DNA of 64,000 nucleotides from Paragonimus westermani. Lineage: Eukaryota > Platyhelminthes > Trematoda > Plagiorchiida > Troglotrematidae. Position 1 is the stretch's first letter. The number at the start of each line of letters is the position of its first letter. The stretch is from NCBI GenBank assembly GCA_008508345.1, contig QNGE01000929.1, forward strand, positions 144,192 to 208,191, given 5' to 3'. Of the stretch, positions 34,136-44,922 are shown piece by piece. Position numbers and translations under genes: made by a program. The notes under the pieces were generated by a model. The model ran no database searches. It worked only from the letters and a program-made list of their open reading frames with translations, and was not told where the DNA came from.

Positions 34136-34470
34136 ACTAGATAAAGGGAACTCAGTGTTTCAAATCACATGTAACTGCAAAGAAAGTTACATAGGCAGAA
34201 CTGAGAGGTGTTTGATCTCCAGAGTAGACGAACATTTGTCTAAGTGGGTGCAGAACTCTGTATTACCGAAGAACGGCGATGTCGTTGAAACACGCAAGCA
34301 GTCAGTGTTCAAAGTCGCAAGACATGTCCTGACCATTGGTCACGCCATCGACCCGGCTTGTGCGGTTTGCTGAGGGTGTCGCAATCAATCGACTGAAGCC
34401 GGTCCTGTGTATTCAGAAACAAATGCTCGTGAGCTTGATCTTGCCCTTTCCTAACCCACCGTTTGACTGT
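34136..34470 (+). pseudogene. Penelope-like GIY-YIG endonuclease fragment, copy D2, frameshifted (left arm)
   Basis: Starts 'ELDKGNSVFQITCNCKESYI', keeps an intact 'SYIGRT' and 'RVDEHLSKWV', and reaches 'VARHVLTIGHAIDP'. It then continues in another frame with 'FAEGVAINRLKPVLCIQKQM' and 'LILPF'. A deletion with frameshift near 34,355 removes the middle of the domain. Its GIY-YIG motif is better kept than in D1. Mirror copy at 49,277-49,611. Confidence 0.78.
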
Positions 34471-34965
34471 TCATCCCACCACTCCCTAACTGTCCGATGT
34501 AAAAAACGTTTCATGTTATTGTAAATTCGGTACTGAAGAGTCAAAACGAAATGCTTGCATCTACCAGTTTTCATGTTCTAACGGTTTTGAAGCAAGAGTT
34601 TACAAAACTCTTCTGGATAATTAAGACGAATCCAGGTCCTGACTGTAAAAGGAAAACTCAATTTCACAGTAAAATGAACTAATCTAATTCCCACTATCCA
34701 CAGACGAACGCAAATTAAAAATGAGAAGATAGCTTTCGCATGATCCAGGTTGAGTTCAAAGTGACAGCAAGATGGTATGTTTGTGATTATGTTAACGTTC
34801 CGATTGCCATTTGTGTCATTTTGTTAACTTGGGCATACGGTTAGACATTTGTTCGGACGAACAGGGATGTTGACAGGTATTCTGAACAAACGTACGACCC
34901 ACGCCACGCGCCCGCTTGATCCTATGCAAGACGTAAGTATGGGAGATGAAGGCATCCTCCTCCTC

Positions 34966-35140
34966 CTCTTCATCATCATCATCATAGACAGCAATACATC
35001 AGTGGTTCACACTAATGCTTAACTGCCACACAACCATGAAGAAAAAGCAAACCCTATATAGAAAGAGAGAAGGAAAAAGAAGGCGACGGGAAGGGACCTA
35101 ACTACTGAAAATGACTACGTCCATATTCAAACATTCAACA
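34966..35140 (+). repeat. Dispersed repeat R1 (TCA-microsatellite headed)
   Basis: (TCA)n followed by 'AGCAATACATCAGTGGTTCA', 'CACTAATGCTTAACTGCC', a purine-rich tract and 'GGGAAGGGACCTAACTACTG'. Five copies on the plus strand of the left half and spacer are recognisable (R1-R5), with mirror copies in the right arm. 34,990-35,135 is identical to 38,797-38,942. Function and class are unknown; it could be the 3' end of a retroelement. Confidence 0.85.
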
Positions 35141-37016
35141 TCAAGGTGCCTACACCTTTCAAACAAACAAACGAGCAGCAAGTGAGAGTAAGGAGTCATC
35201 AGCGAGACAGCTTTCTTACGGCTTTCACTGCCCCGTATCAGTGCTGAGTTTTGGCCCTACGTGGTGCAAATGGATTTCAGGTTGAACCTCTGCGGATGAT
35301 AACCACCTGCAATTGTCGTACAGGACGTGGATATTAAGTCGATGGAACATTTCATGTAGAGCATGTTAATTCTGTAACTATTGTGGTATTGTTTTTTCTT
35401 CTTCAAGCCGTTTAGAACCTATACAGGTGGGTACTGTTATAGTGTGATGAACCGTCTAACGCTTTCTTTGATGGGCAGGAACATTTGTGTTCACTGGCAC
35501 AACAACTAACGACATTCTCATTTCTCCGTATGCTACCAAAGGGCAAAACCGCGCTTTTTTATCGCTGCTCCTTCCGTCTGCAGAGTACTTATTGGTTCCC
35601 TGGCTTTGGCCAAACGCCGAAAGTGGTCCTCAGGTCCCCTTCTATGTTGTCGATACTTTGCTTGATGGTCGCCAACAGAAGCTTTCCAGTAGAGTTATTC
35701 GATGGAATTGTATTTGTCAATGTTCTCCATGATGTCAAGGTAACCAGTAGCCTTACCATCGGCTTCAATATTCTGACTTCACCGGTTTTATCGATTCTGT
35801 TGTTCCTCTAAGAGTTATTTAGGCACATCACAACAACGGAATACCAACTGATACCTCATTTCGAGTCCTTTGAATCCTCTAATTCTAGGCCTTGATTTAA
35901 AAAACCTCACTGGTCCGCAGCATTGATGGGTGTCGGATACAGGGAGCTGTCCATTATGTTATACACAGAGACCACCTGAAGCTTGGGTGTGTCAATGTTA
36001 TTGATCGTCCTGACAGAAATCCATCATTATTCATGGTATTCATGGTAGCAGTACCAGAAATACTTGACATCTAACCAGGAATAATCCTAAAATAGTCATA
36101 ATCTGAGGTGATGGGAAGAACGTAAACAAAACTCGACAGTCACTTATAAATTGACAGCTATGTGTTTCAACAACACTACATAAAAATCAAGATCCTGATT
36201 CTTGTTTACACCTGTCAATTCTATGGGTCTGAGCCGCAGTTAGAACAGCGCCGTACGGACCCACATGAAATATGTGCACCATTCGGCCTTTAAAATTAGC
36301 AGCTACCAGGGAGAGTGCTGGAATAAGCTTAGTATATACGTTAAGTAGTAAACACAACCACAATGAGCCGATTTAGGTGCAGAGTAAGTTAATCATTGGT
36401 TAGGGGACAGATATATGTGAAGCTCACATTCAACATTCCTACGATTGTTCTTCGGACGTCAGGTGGGCGGCAACTTTTCTTAAAAGCAATCTTAGAGAAA
36501 CTGGTACCTAGCAAAATATGAACAATGTCGTAAGAGGAAAGGAAAAATTGTCACCAATTAACTCCTACTACGTAAGTAAAGTTTAAACAATACAGTAAAC
36601 TGCGTACTACAAGAGAATGATCACAACTGCTGGTAGGCTAACTCACTGTGCTACTATGTTGACAGAAAAAATGCTACTTAACAAAAGATCAAGGTCGAAC
36701 TTCACGCAAATTCACATTGACCTCAGAGCTCATGTGAACTTGTGAGGGTGAGCAACGACCAGAACGTTCTAGAAAACAGCCGCATGAATATGCGCACAGG
36801 TTTTCATCGTAAATTGCAGTATGTGCTTCAGTATCTTTATGTTTCTATTGAAACAAAAAGATGTTGAGTTAATGTATTCCGGCAAACATCGAACACAAAC
36901 CCTTTACTGGACCTGAAAAGGACAGCTGATTATAAATAGAGATGTCTGCTTCGTCGTGTCAGCATTACAAGTTCATTTATGCTGCCTTTTGTGACAGTGT
37001 AGCGATTACAATGGGT
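35141..37016. other. Left-arm sequence between repeats R1 and R2, nothing recognised
   Basis: Plus-strand open frames near 35,485-35,811 overlap in two phases and have no recognisable motif. The same sequence is mirrored at 46,731-48,606. Confidence 0.4.
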
Positions 37017-37150
37017 CATCATCATCATCATCATAAACAGCAATACATCAGTGGTTCACACTAATGCTTAACTGCCACACAACCATGAAGAAAAAACAAA
37101 CCCTATATAGGAAGAGAGAGAAGGAAAACACAAGAAGACGGGAAGGGACA
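37017..37150 (+). repeat. Dispersed repeat R2
   Basis: Second copy of the TCA-headed repeat, a few percent diverged from R1 (for example AAAAAACAAACC in place of AAAAAGCAAACC). It directly abuts one arm of the nested inverted repeat at 37,151. Mirror copy at 46,597-46,730. Confidence 0.85.
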
Positions 37151-37433
37151 ATGAGTAATACTTTTGATAGTTGTATTCACTTGTAACTTTTTGGTGATTT
37201 CGGTTTTCCACTTCTTTTTGCTCTAGTCAAGCTATTACGCTGTACTATCCGTCCCGAGGACAACAACACAACTCGCTCCGTGCGTCGCTAACTTGAAGTG
37301 CTTGCTCTGTACACTTTAATCTCCAGGGTCAATATCAATACACGGGGGTTCAACGCACTGGGCCTTGGTTCTCGTTGTTGTTCGGTTTTCGATAGTGAGA
37401 ACAGACTGGACATTATTCTACTGAACTGTTCTA
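37151..37433 (+). repeat. Nested inverted repeat, arm 1 (left arm)
   Basis: About 280 bp that reappear inverted at 38,004-38,288 across a ~570-bp spacer. The core (37,200-37,411) is nearly identical to the inverted partner; both edges fade to about 70-80% identity. It starts right after repeat R2. The block contains no recognisable coding sequence. Mirror pair at 45,458-45,743 and 46,314-46,596. Confidence 0.88.
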
Positions 37434-38003
37434 ACAGCTGATGGGCCCGAGAAATTTAGAACGCGTCGTTACACTTCGCCAGGTTTGGTGAGTTCGTTCC
37501 GTACCATTATTTTGCTCTGCGTTTTGCCTGTTCGTATAGGAGTTCGGCTGTACTAATTTTACATCGCCAATTTATTCCCTTTTTGTTCCTTATACCCATG
37601 TCTTAGGACGATGCTAAGCTTTTCGAGTCCGCCACAATAGATGTCATTCTTCGAAATGGGCCCCCATCCCGTGATGCATACACCTAGAGATAGAATTTTA
37701 CAATAACCGAGTTTCTTCCGACCAGGCTGACTTCCGTCAGTTAATGTATTTTTTGCTGGAAGAGGTCGCCACGCCACATCGAGACGTGTTAGTAAACCAG
37801 CTTACAGAGAACCAATACGAAATTGTCAAAGAGAGTACTGAATGAGTCACTCCATCGGAAAAGACTCATATACAACAGCTATTTGGCGGGCTAAAGCTCG
37901 GCAATAAGTGCATTACGAACCAGATGTGAGAAGTGCAATAAATATTAAGTAAGTCACATATGGATGAGTCTCATTGCCGGAAAATTAGGGTACAAAGTGT
38001 TGG

Positions 38004-38288
38004 AAAATGTTCAGCATAATAACGTCCAGTCTGTTCTCACTATCGAAAACCGAACAACAACGAGAACCAAGGCCCAGTGCGTTGAACCCCGTGTATTGAT
38101 ATTGACCCTGGAGATTAAAGTGTACAGAGCAAGCACTTCAAGTTAGCGACGCACGGAGTGAGTTGTGTTGTTGTCCTCGGGACGGATAGTACAGCGTAAT
38201 AGCTTGACTAGAGCAAAATGAAGTGGAAAACCGAAATCATCAAAAAGGTACAACTGAATAAGACTATCTGAACTATTGTTCACTATAG
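38004..38288 (-). repeat. Nested inverted repeat, arm 2 (left arm)
   Basis: Inverted partner of 37,151-37,433. This copy has a 4-C run (near 38,090) and a T at 38,159, where arm 1 and both right-arm copies have five and C. Two of the few differences between the 19-kb arms therefore fall here. Confidence 0.88.
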
Positions 38289-38784
38289 TCACTAAAATAA
38301 TCACGGAAAGAAATGCCCAGTGCATTTTGAAAGATCAGCCTATCAATAAAAATACAACTGTTCGTGTCTAGTGGGTTACGAATTCGCTGCACATCCGTCT
38401 TGGGTAAAGGAAAAATATCACCTGCCCTCCTATCGCATACATGAAACAACACGCGAGTGATACCACAGAAAGTAACAAACACGACTTTACTTCCATGGAC
38501 TTAGAGTTTACGACAGAAGAAACAACGACACGAACGTAACAAAAGCGGTCGAAAAATAATAAGGACCATAAAACAACCTGGCACGAATGTACATGAAGAA
38601 ATATCCAAGAGGTTAAGAAAAGGAGACTGCCAGAACTAATGGACCTTCTACTTAAAATCAACTTCCCTTGTAATCATTGTTACCAGACAGGTGAGGACGC
38701 TTCTCCTGTTTATACTCGCTTCCTTGTACCAATGACCTGGATTTGTGAAATCGCGTTATATCTAATGGTAACTCCGGAGTTATC
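38289..38784. other. Inner end of the left arm, no gene recognised
   Basis: Open minus-strand frames of 60-97 codons overlap each other without splice support or motifs. The mirror region is 44,962-45,457. Confidence 0.4.
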
Positions 38785-38942
38785 ATCATCATAGAGAGCA
38801 ATACATCAGTGGTTCACACTAATGCTTAACTGCCACACAACCATGAAGAAAAAGCAAACCCTATATAGAAAGAGAGAAGGAAAAAGAAGGCGACGGGAAG
38901 GGACCTAACTACTGAAAATGACTACGTCCATATTCAAACATT
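38785..38942 (+). repeat. Dispersed repeat R3, at the inner border of the left arm
   Basis: Third copy. The inverted-repeat match to the right arm ends inside it at 38,822, while the rest (to the N gap) is identical to R1. The right arm starts in the same repeat at 44,924-44,961. Confidence 0.9.
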
Positions 38943-39707
38943 NNNNNNNNNNNNNNNNNNNNNNNNNNNNNNNNNNNNNNNNNNNNNNNNNNNNNNNNNN
39001 NNNNNNNNNNNNNNNNNNNNNNNNNNNNNNNNNNNNNNNNNNNNNNNNNNNNNNNNNNNNNNNNNNNNNNNNNNNNNNNNNNNNNNNNNNNNNNNNNNNN
39101 NNNNNNNNNNNNNNNNNNNNNNNNNNNNNNNNNNNNNNNNNNNNNNNNNNNNNNNNNNNNNNNNNNNNNNNNNNNNNNNNNNNNNNNNNNNNNNNNNNNN
39201 NNNNNNNNNNNNNNNNNNNNNNNNNNNNNNNNNNNNNNNNNNNNNNNNNNNNNNNNNNNNNNNNNNNNNNNNNNNNNNNNNNNNNNNNNNNNNNNNNNNN
39301 NNNNNNNNNNNNNNNNNNNNNNNNNNNNNNNNNNNNNNNNNNNNNNNNNNNNNNNNNNNNNNNNNNNNNNNNNNNNNNNNNNNNNNNNNNNNNNNNNNNN
39401 NNNNNNNNNNNNNNNNNNNNNNNNNNNNNNNNNNNNNNNNNNNNNNNNNNNNNNNNNNNNNNNNNNNNNNNNNNNNNNNNNNNNNNNNNNNNNNNNNNNN
39501 NNNNNNNNNNNNNNNNNNNNNNNNNNNNNNNNNNNNNNNNNNNNNNNNNNNNNNNNNNNNNNNNNNNNNNNNNNNNNNNNNNNNNNNNNNNNNNNNNNNN
39601 NNNNNNNNNNNNNNNNNNNNNNNNNNNNNNNNNNNNNNNNNNNNNNNNNNNNNNNNNNNNNNNNNNNNNNNNNNNNNNNNNNNNNNNNNNNNNNNNNNNN
39701 NNNNNNN
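38943..39707. other. Assembly gap (765 N)
   Basis: Unsequenced gap inside the spacer between the arms. Its left flank (38,797-38,942) is identical over 146 bases to 34,990-35,135. A further single N sits at 44,923. Open reading frames drawn across this gap are meaningless. Confidence 1.
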
Positions 39708-40020
39708 TGTGGGCTGAGATACTGCCAGGACGCCCAGACCTAGACAGGAGAACGATTAGGGTTCTCAACCAAAGCCTTTGGCTCAAAAGCCTGTACCGCA
39801 AGGCAGCGGGTGGGTGGCGGTGTACCAGAAGTGGTACGTTTTTCAGGAAGAGATGCCATTCATTTTCCAACCCCCAACCTGGAGGACCAGGAGACTGTAG
39901 TTTGTCAGACCTCTACCCGTTCGCTTGCCTGGTATGAGTAACTCTGTCCAGTTTGGCCCAAAAGGTCATCGAGATGCGCAAGCCGTCACACCACGTCAAG
40001 GTCTAGTCTCACCGTGACGG
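39708..40020 (+). mobile_element. LINE leader-like sequence next to the gap
   Basis: The stretch with 'GGCAGCGGGTGGGTGGCGGT', 'TTTTTCAGGAAGAGATGCC', 'CAACCTGGAGGACCAGGAGA' and 'GTCAGACCTCTACCC' resembles a GC-richer leader that I recall ahead of RTE-like elements in flatworm genomes. The recognition is from memory only. The part before it is lost in the gap. Confidence 0.4.
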
Positions 40021-42454
40021 AGTGCCTTTTAAAGGTGCTAAAGAATAGGCAAGAAAAGGCGTCAAATTCTTCCAATTGCCGATCTGAGTAGCTCGCAATC
40101 TACGAAGCAGCGTGCAAAAAAACCTATGACGTTTTTAAAAACCTCAGTGTCTTTAAATCGAGTTGGGTTCCTAAGTCCGCAAACGAAAGTCTAGAGTTGG
40201 TTTTGAGTATGTTTTACGAAGCGGTAAAGGCGCCTTCACTATGCAGGGAAAAATGTCTTTCTTAACAAGTGCTGTTGTATGGCACGCTGAAATTCCACGC
40301 GATGAAAACCCCTAGGTTCCCAATTAGCGTCAGTATTTCTCGTATGGTGTTTTTCCGACCTGCCCAAAAATTTTGTGGCATCGTGTCAAGTTTCCCGCAG
40401 GCAGCTAGTCAAAAGTACTCATGTTTGGAGACATTCGTTAGACCTCCCGCCATCTGCATTAAGCCCCTTCTGCATGCATGTAAACGCAACATTCTACCAT
40501 CTTCATTTCAAAAGCCACTGCGTAACAAGCCCAATTTATGTCCTACATTGGAGGGATTAAGTAGATCAGACACAACGGTCCAAGCACTAACGCTAGCGGC
40601 ACTCCATTTGTAGCAATCTGGAGATTTCACTAACCTGCATGCCGTGTGACGTGCAAAACAGTTCCAAACCTTATAGGTCCATATTGTACCTCGGTTAGGT
40701 TCACATGATGTATGTCGTCCGATTGTTTGTCCGCATATCATGTGACTGTGTGCCGCGAACCCCAACTACGCATACACTTCCGGCCAATTCGCCCACTGAC
40801 GGCCGGCCCTCAACCTCCCTAGCTGATTCAAATGTTGGTGCCGTTTACGGCACTGTGAGAGACCACATGTACATTTCATCAAGTGAATGTACTCGGTCTC
40901 TATTCTCAGCGATTTTCTGCATCGCACTTCTGGCAAATATGAATCTGCGAAAAGACGACGCAGTGCACGTGCACTAAATACTGACTACCGATGTCTTTAT
41001 TAACATCTGCTCCTCAACTCTTGTGTGAAGACTGGCTCATTAACAAATCCCATATTGAAATTAGTAGCACCAGGAAGACCAGGTTCGATGGGAAACACAC
41101 GACACGCATAAAGCAACATACACTCGGTCAGTAAAAAAAATCACATGGTCCAACCAACGAATACCACAAGTTTTACTCCCTCGGTTCAGCTCAGTTAACG
41201 CCGGTTAATTGGTTGAAACAACGGCGGTCGGATACTGAGAGTCCAGATGCATCTTCAGCCTGAATGCGCCGAGCCCCCGAACCATGGATCAAAATTGGGC
41301 ACAAATCTGTATTAAAACCTCTGCCTCTGCCCCTCAAATGGACGTCTTGACAACGTCACAAGTGTCGTAGGTCGCCGAGTGCACTAAGTGAAATCCTTGC
41401 CAGATATAATACAGGATGATGGGATGACACTACTCGTTACATAGGGTGACCGACAGTATTCAACGGTTTGTCTGCAGTAAAAAAGACGGAGTCGGTGTCA
41501 ACTCAACTTTGCAACAACACTTCGCACTTTGAAGGCACAAGGTGCACATCATGCAGACGAGATACCTAACCGATTCAACATGATCTGCGTGTTCTCTGTA
41601 GAGGACCTGGGTGAATCATTATCGTTTGCATACTTATTATGGGTCAGATTACTGCTCGATAGCAGCTTCACTCCATGATTCCCAGAAACACTGGGTGCTC
41701 CATCCACCAATTTGGAAAGTAAGATGGGAGATTGGACACACCTATTAAATGCCACTCAACGTGCAGAATGTTTAAGATGGCTGTCAACGAATGGGAATTC
41801 TGCACTCAGAAATGAAATATAATTGCGAAAATCTGATATAGTGTACCTTGTCACTTTCGTGACGGCAGGCCCATCAAAAGAGTCAACCGCTGTGCAAAAA
41901 GCAGCCTTCAGGTTCAAAAATACTATGAGCGTTGGCCCAGAAGAACAGCGCCGATCTTCTTATGTCTGTCGTCAAGTGAAAATGTAACCGATACTTCCAC
42001 GACCAGGCAGAACACCTGCTGAGAATGAGCATGATTGTTGACAATCATCGGTTTTGAACACTCTTCAGTCTCATACAGAACAGATGAGTGCAGTCAGTGC
42101 GGAAAACAATTTCTCATCACCATCTTCGGAAAGTATCAGAGAAAAAGGGTCCAGTTAGACCCCAAAACCACTTCGATTTAAAATGGTAGACCTTCAAGAA
42201 GTTGGCACCTTACGAAGCAATTTCCACTACTCACAACCTAATGAGCTGGCTCGGACCAGTTGAACTGTTTCTCATAGCGTTCAGACCATCAATCAGGTCG
42301 CTACGACTAGCTGTACGTTAGCGGGAACTTTTTCCACATACACAGCCTGACTAACGCATTGTCGGCTATTCCATAATTGACAAAATACTTTCTTTTCGTT
42401 GTTCACAAGCGAGAGAGTGGTTGAGCGTTCAGATTTGATAATTCGGTCGTGCCT
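40021..42454. other. Spacer sequence, no feature recognised
   Basis: Single-copy sequence within the spacer between the arms. Short open frames (up to 114 codons at 40,269-40,613) carry no recognisable domain. Confidence 0.45.
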
Positions 42455-42670
42455 GATGTGACGTCAATGGCGCAGTGGTTAACACGGTTGTCACATGATT
42501 GGAATGGCCGGAATTCAAATCCTGGCCGTGGCAAGGATATGCACTACTGACGAGCTGTAATGAGAGTGAAACTCGAGTCTAGTGTTTCTTTTCGAAAGAG
42601 GCTGACTAGAAAGTCTATCTGAATGCGAAGGCTGCAATCAAATGTGAGTGATGGTCGACTTGAAAATAAA
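42455..42670 (+). mobile_element. tRNA-derived SINE with embedded hammerhead (Sm-alpha-like)
   Basis: The tRNA-like head has a canonical A box TGGCGCAGTGG (42,468-42,478) and a degenerate B box GAATTCAAATCC (42,511-42,522). A hammerhead follows at 42,541-42,585: stem I GCACTA pairs with TAGTGT (G-U closing), core CTGACGA (N7 variable), a 3-bp stem II, GAAA, a minimal stem III C-TCGA-G and the GUC cleavage triplet. The tail carries 'TTTCTTTTCGAAAGAGGCTG' and ends in 'CTGCAATCAAATGTGAGTG'. This is the layout of schistosome Sm-alpha and related flatworm SINEs. Confidence 0.75.
42541..42585 (+). ncRNA. Hammerhead ribozyme inside the SINE
   Basis: Stem I CACTA/TAGTG is perfect. Conserved core residues CTGANGA and GAAA are present. 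The cleavage site is GTC followed by TAGTG (cut after 42,579). The stem II closing pair is G-U instead of G-C, and stem II is short (GCT/AGT), so it may be slow. This is the best-formed stem I of all hammerheads in the window. Confidence 0.7.
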
Positions 42671-42930
42671 CCAAATCCCCGACTACTCATCAGTAGCCTA
42701 AAAATACTTTTTGCCTCTTTTTTGGCTTCCCCGAAGAAGTGAGCCTCCCGGTCATTACGTAGAATATTCATTAGTTTATGTTTCAGTCCACGGCGGTCTT
42801 TGTCGTACACGGAATCATGGGAATCGACTGACGTTTTTGAGTTCTTTCGAATCAGCAGGAGTCTACTTCTGCTCTGCCTACGGTGCTCCTTTGGTGTGTA
42901 CCTCTTGTGAAGAGGTCCGCACAACTGTTT
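42670..42930 (-). pseudogene. LINE fragment between endonuclease and reverse transcriptase
   Basis: 'LKHKLMNILRNDREAHFFGE' followed by 'SIFRLLMSSRG' matches the linker of RTE-like LINEs ('LK..L...LR.DRE.WW..KA.EME.A......LF.LI...G') with an internal deletion between the DRE block and the LFRL block. The upstream 'KEHRRQSRSRLLLIRK' is consistent. It directly adjoins the SINE at 42,455-42,665. Confidence 0.6.
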
Positions 42931-44060
42931 CGATTTTTGTGTGGTGCTCACTCCATTGTTGTGATCTGAGCAGTTCACCTGTAGATGCTGTCTGGTGAGC
43001 TTTCTTTGTACCCTCGTTACCTAATTTCCAACCGAATGTCTCATGTTCGTAAACAGACGATCTCTGATTAAACCACAAAACAAAAGAGGCACGAACAACA
43101 GCATAACCTGAGTCAACATGGTCACTTAAAAATGAACGACAATCTTTGATAGAGTGGCTCCGTACATCGCTGACGGGGAAATGGTCAATTTGTGTTCGCG
43201 ACTATTGTACAAAATGATCTCTACGTGACACGTTGTTGTCGTTCGTGCCAAAATGCCTAACTAAATAAATACAGTCCGTGAGATGAGTATCATCGTAACA
43301 GCCGACTGTCATTGTCCGTGGGCTGCGCACGGACATCGAACATACCACACAATCAATTTCCCTCTGGAGAACGACAACTGATTCATGCGATCATATCATC
43401 AGCAAGTATGCAAATGTCTGGGTGGTTATTTTGTTGCAGATAAAGGGGCATTGTAGAAGGTAGTCCTGACAGTAGCTAAACTGTTGACTGCGGCGGCATA
43501 AGCAGATATTACGAATAAACAACGTATTCCTGTTATAATTTGGTCGACGACAACTGAACTGCCAAATCTAGTGACGTTCACTGGAATCGAATGGAACAGA
43601 ATCTATTCTGTCTTGAAACTCAGTACAATTCTCACTCGGCTTAACCAAGGAGCTTGAATTTACCGTCATTGAAGATCCTAAAAAAGAATCACTGACCTAC
43701 ACTAGTAAACAAAGGCGAAATCAAAGGGGAATGCATTTTGGAAGAACCACTTGCATCCAGTTCCAGACTCAATAAGGTGCTCACCAGAGTAGATTAGCAA
43801 CCTGTTTGTCGAAGAGTTCGGGCGTTAAAAGAATTCGTATTTAACAGCTGTCTTGGTTTGAAAAGAGAGAAATCAGCAGCAAGTAAGGAAAGTCAAAATG
43901 GATGAGCTGGTCTGTAGGTAAAATAACTCACGGTCGCTCAAGTCGTGAATGTGAACTAACTTAAGACCCGACCTTAATGGATAAGTCTGTGGTCACAATA
44001 AACTGGTGATAATAGAGTGCTATTCGTTTGAGGGTGACTTTCTTGGGTCTACCCCTCCTG
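42931..44060. other. Spacer sequence, no feature recognised
   Basis: Single-copy sequence between the LINE fragment and repeat R4, without supported coding regions. Confidence 0.45.
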
Positions 44061-44200
44061 ATTCATCATCTTCATCATCACCACCATACATAGCAATACA
44101 TCAGTGGTTCACACTGATGCTTAACTGTTACACAAAGAGGAAGAAAAAAACCTGCTATATGAAGGAAGAAGAAAAAAGAAGGGGAGAAGGGACTTAAATA
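44061..44200 (+). repeat. Dispersed repeat R4 (diverged)
   Basis: Diverged copy: TCATCATCTTCATCATCACC, then 'AGCAATACATCAGTGGTTCA' with 'CACTGATGCTTAACTGTTAC', then a purine-rich tract and GGGAAGGGAC-like end (GAGAAGGGACTT). Confidence 0.75.
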
Positions 44201-44335
44201 CAAACAACAGTTGTCTATACCCATACAACACACCTATACTACATACACCGTGCTAGAAAACAAGCGAGCTGTAAGTAATCAGCAGGACATCCCTCCTGAT
44301 TCAGAAGAAAGCAGTACATTAACGATGAAAATTGT

Positions 44336-44475
44336 CATGTTATACAGTAATAAGTCAGTGTTTCTAATCGATGCTTAATTGTCATACGGTCATAAAATAA
44401 AAGAGAAAACCCAATACAGGAAGAAAGAAGAAAGAGGGATGGGGAAGAAACCTAAGTACCGAAAATGCACCTACG
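44336..44475 (+). repeat. Dispersed repeat R5 (strongly diverged)
   Basis: 'CAGTAATAAGTCAGTGTTTC' followed by 'GATGCTTAATTGTCATACGG', a purine-rich tract and 'GAAACCTAAGTACCGAAAAT' follow the R1 order with many changes. It lies 140 bp after R4, with a 'CATCCCTCCTGATTCA' lead like that of R4 (ACCCCTCCTGATTCA). Confidence 0.6.
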
Positions 44476-44639
44476 TCATCATAACCATAACAGCCATGAG
44501 CCTGACCACAGGTGCTGTGTCTCGGGCCGCCGCTCAACTCAACCGGGACGTGGAATATCCTAGAGGGGAACGTCAATAAGAAGGCCAACAAAGATTAATG
44601 AAGACTAAGCGGGAGAGCTAGAAATGGTACGAATACAGG

Positions 44640-44922
44640 TACGCTATTGACTACGACACACCGCCATCTCGTATGGCGTATCTAACCAGCGGTTTGAGTG
44701 ATCACGAGGACCTCATTCAGGCAGGCGATACCTACCCACTTTGCCCAATGGAGCAGTCAAGGTCTTCATATTTCGTGACCACGTTGTTGCTTGACCACCA
44801 CGTGGTTTCACCCAACTGTTGGTGGCCTCAGTATATAATGTTCGGTACGGTAAACGCTCAGATAGCATACGGAGCACGTGACCCAACCATCGCAAGCTGT
44901 GCAACGTAATTGGTTGACCAAT
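44640..44922 (-). pseudogene. RTE-type LINE 3' coding relic in the spacer
   Basis: Minus-strand frame reads 'LRWLGHVLRMLSERLPYRTL', then 'KPRGGQATTWSRNMKTL' and 'LGKVGRYRLPE', a clear C-terminal signature of RTE-type reverse transcriptase (consensus 'RGGQ..TW....K.LT..L..VGR.RLPGW'). It is much better kept than the arm copies. It is cut at 44,922/44,923 by the single N that starts the right arm. Confidence 0.8.

Larger units (their letters stand above)
19748..38822 (+). repeat. Left arm of a ~19-kb near-perfect inverted repeat
   Basis: Every base from 19,748 to 38,822 pairs with the reverse complement of 44,924-64,000. Left plus right coordinate sums are 83,748 for the outer part, 83,747 from about 30,070 inward, and 83,746 from about 38,090 inward, so only two single-base indels shift the register. 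Substitutions noticed: near 20,049 and at 28,492, 31,770, 37,606 and 38,159. The outer limit is set by the window end, so the true arm may be longer. The inner limit falls inside a dispersed repeat. Confidence 0.97.

Noticed and set aside
38905..39937. Open frames of 321 and 339 codons on both strands
   Set aside because: They consist almost entirely of N from the assembly gap.
42462..42535. Possible functional tRNA gene (good A box)
   Set aside because: The B box is degenerate, no full cloverleaf is seen, and it continues into a hammerhead and SINE tail, so it is a SINE head.
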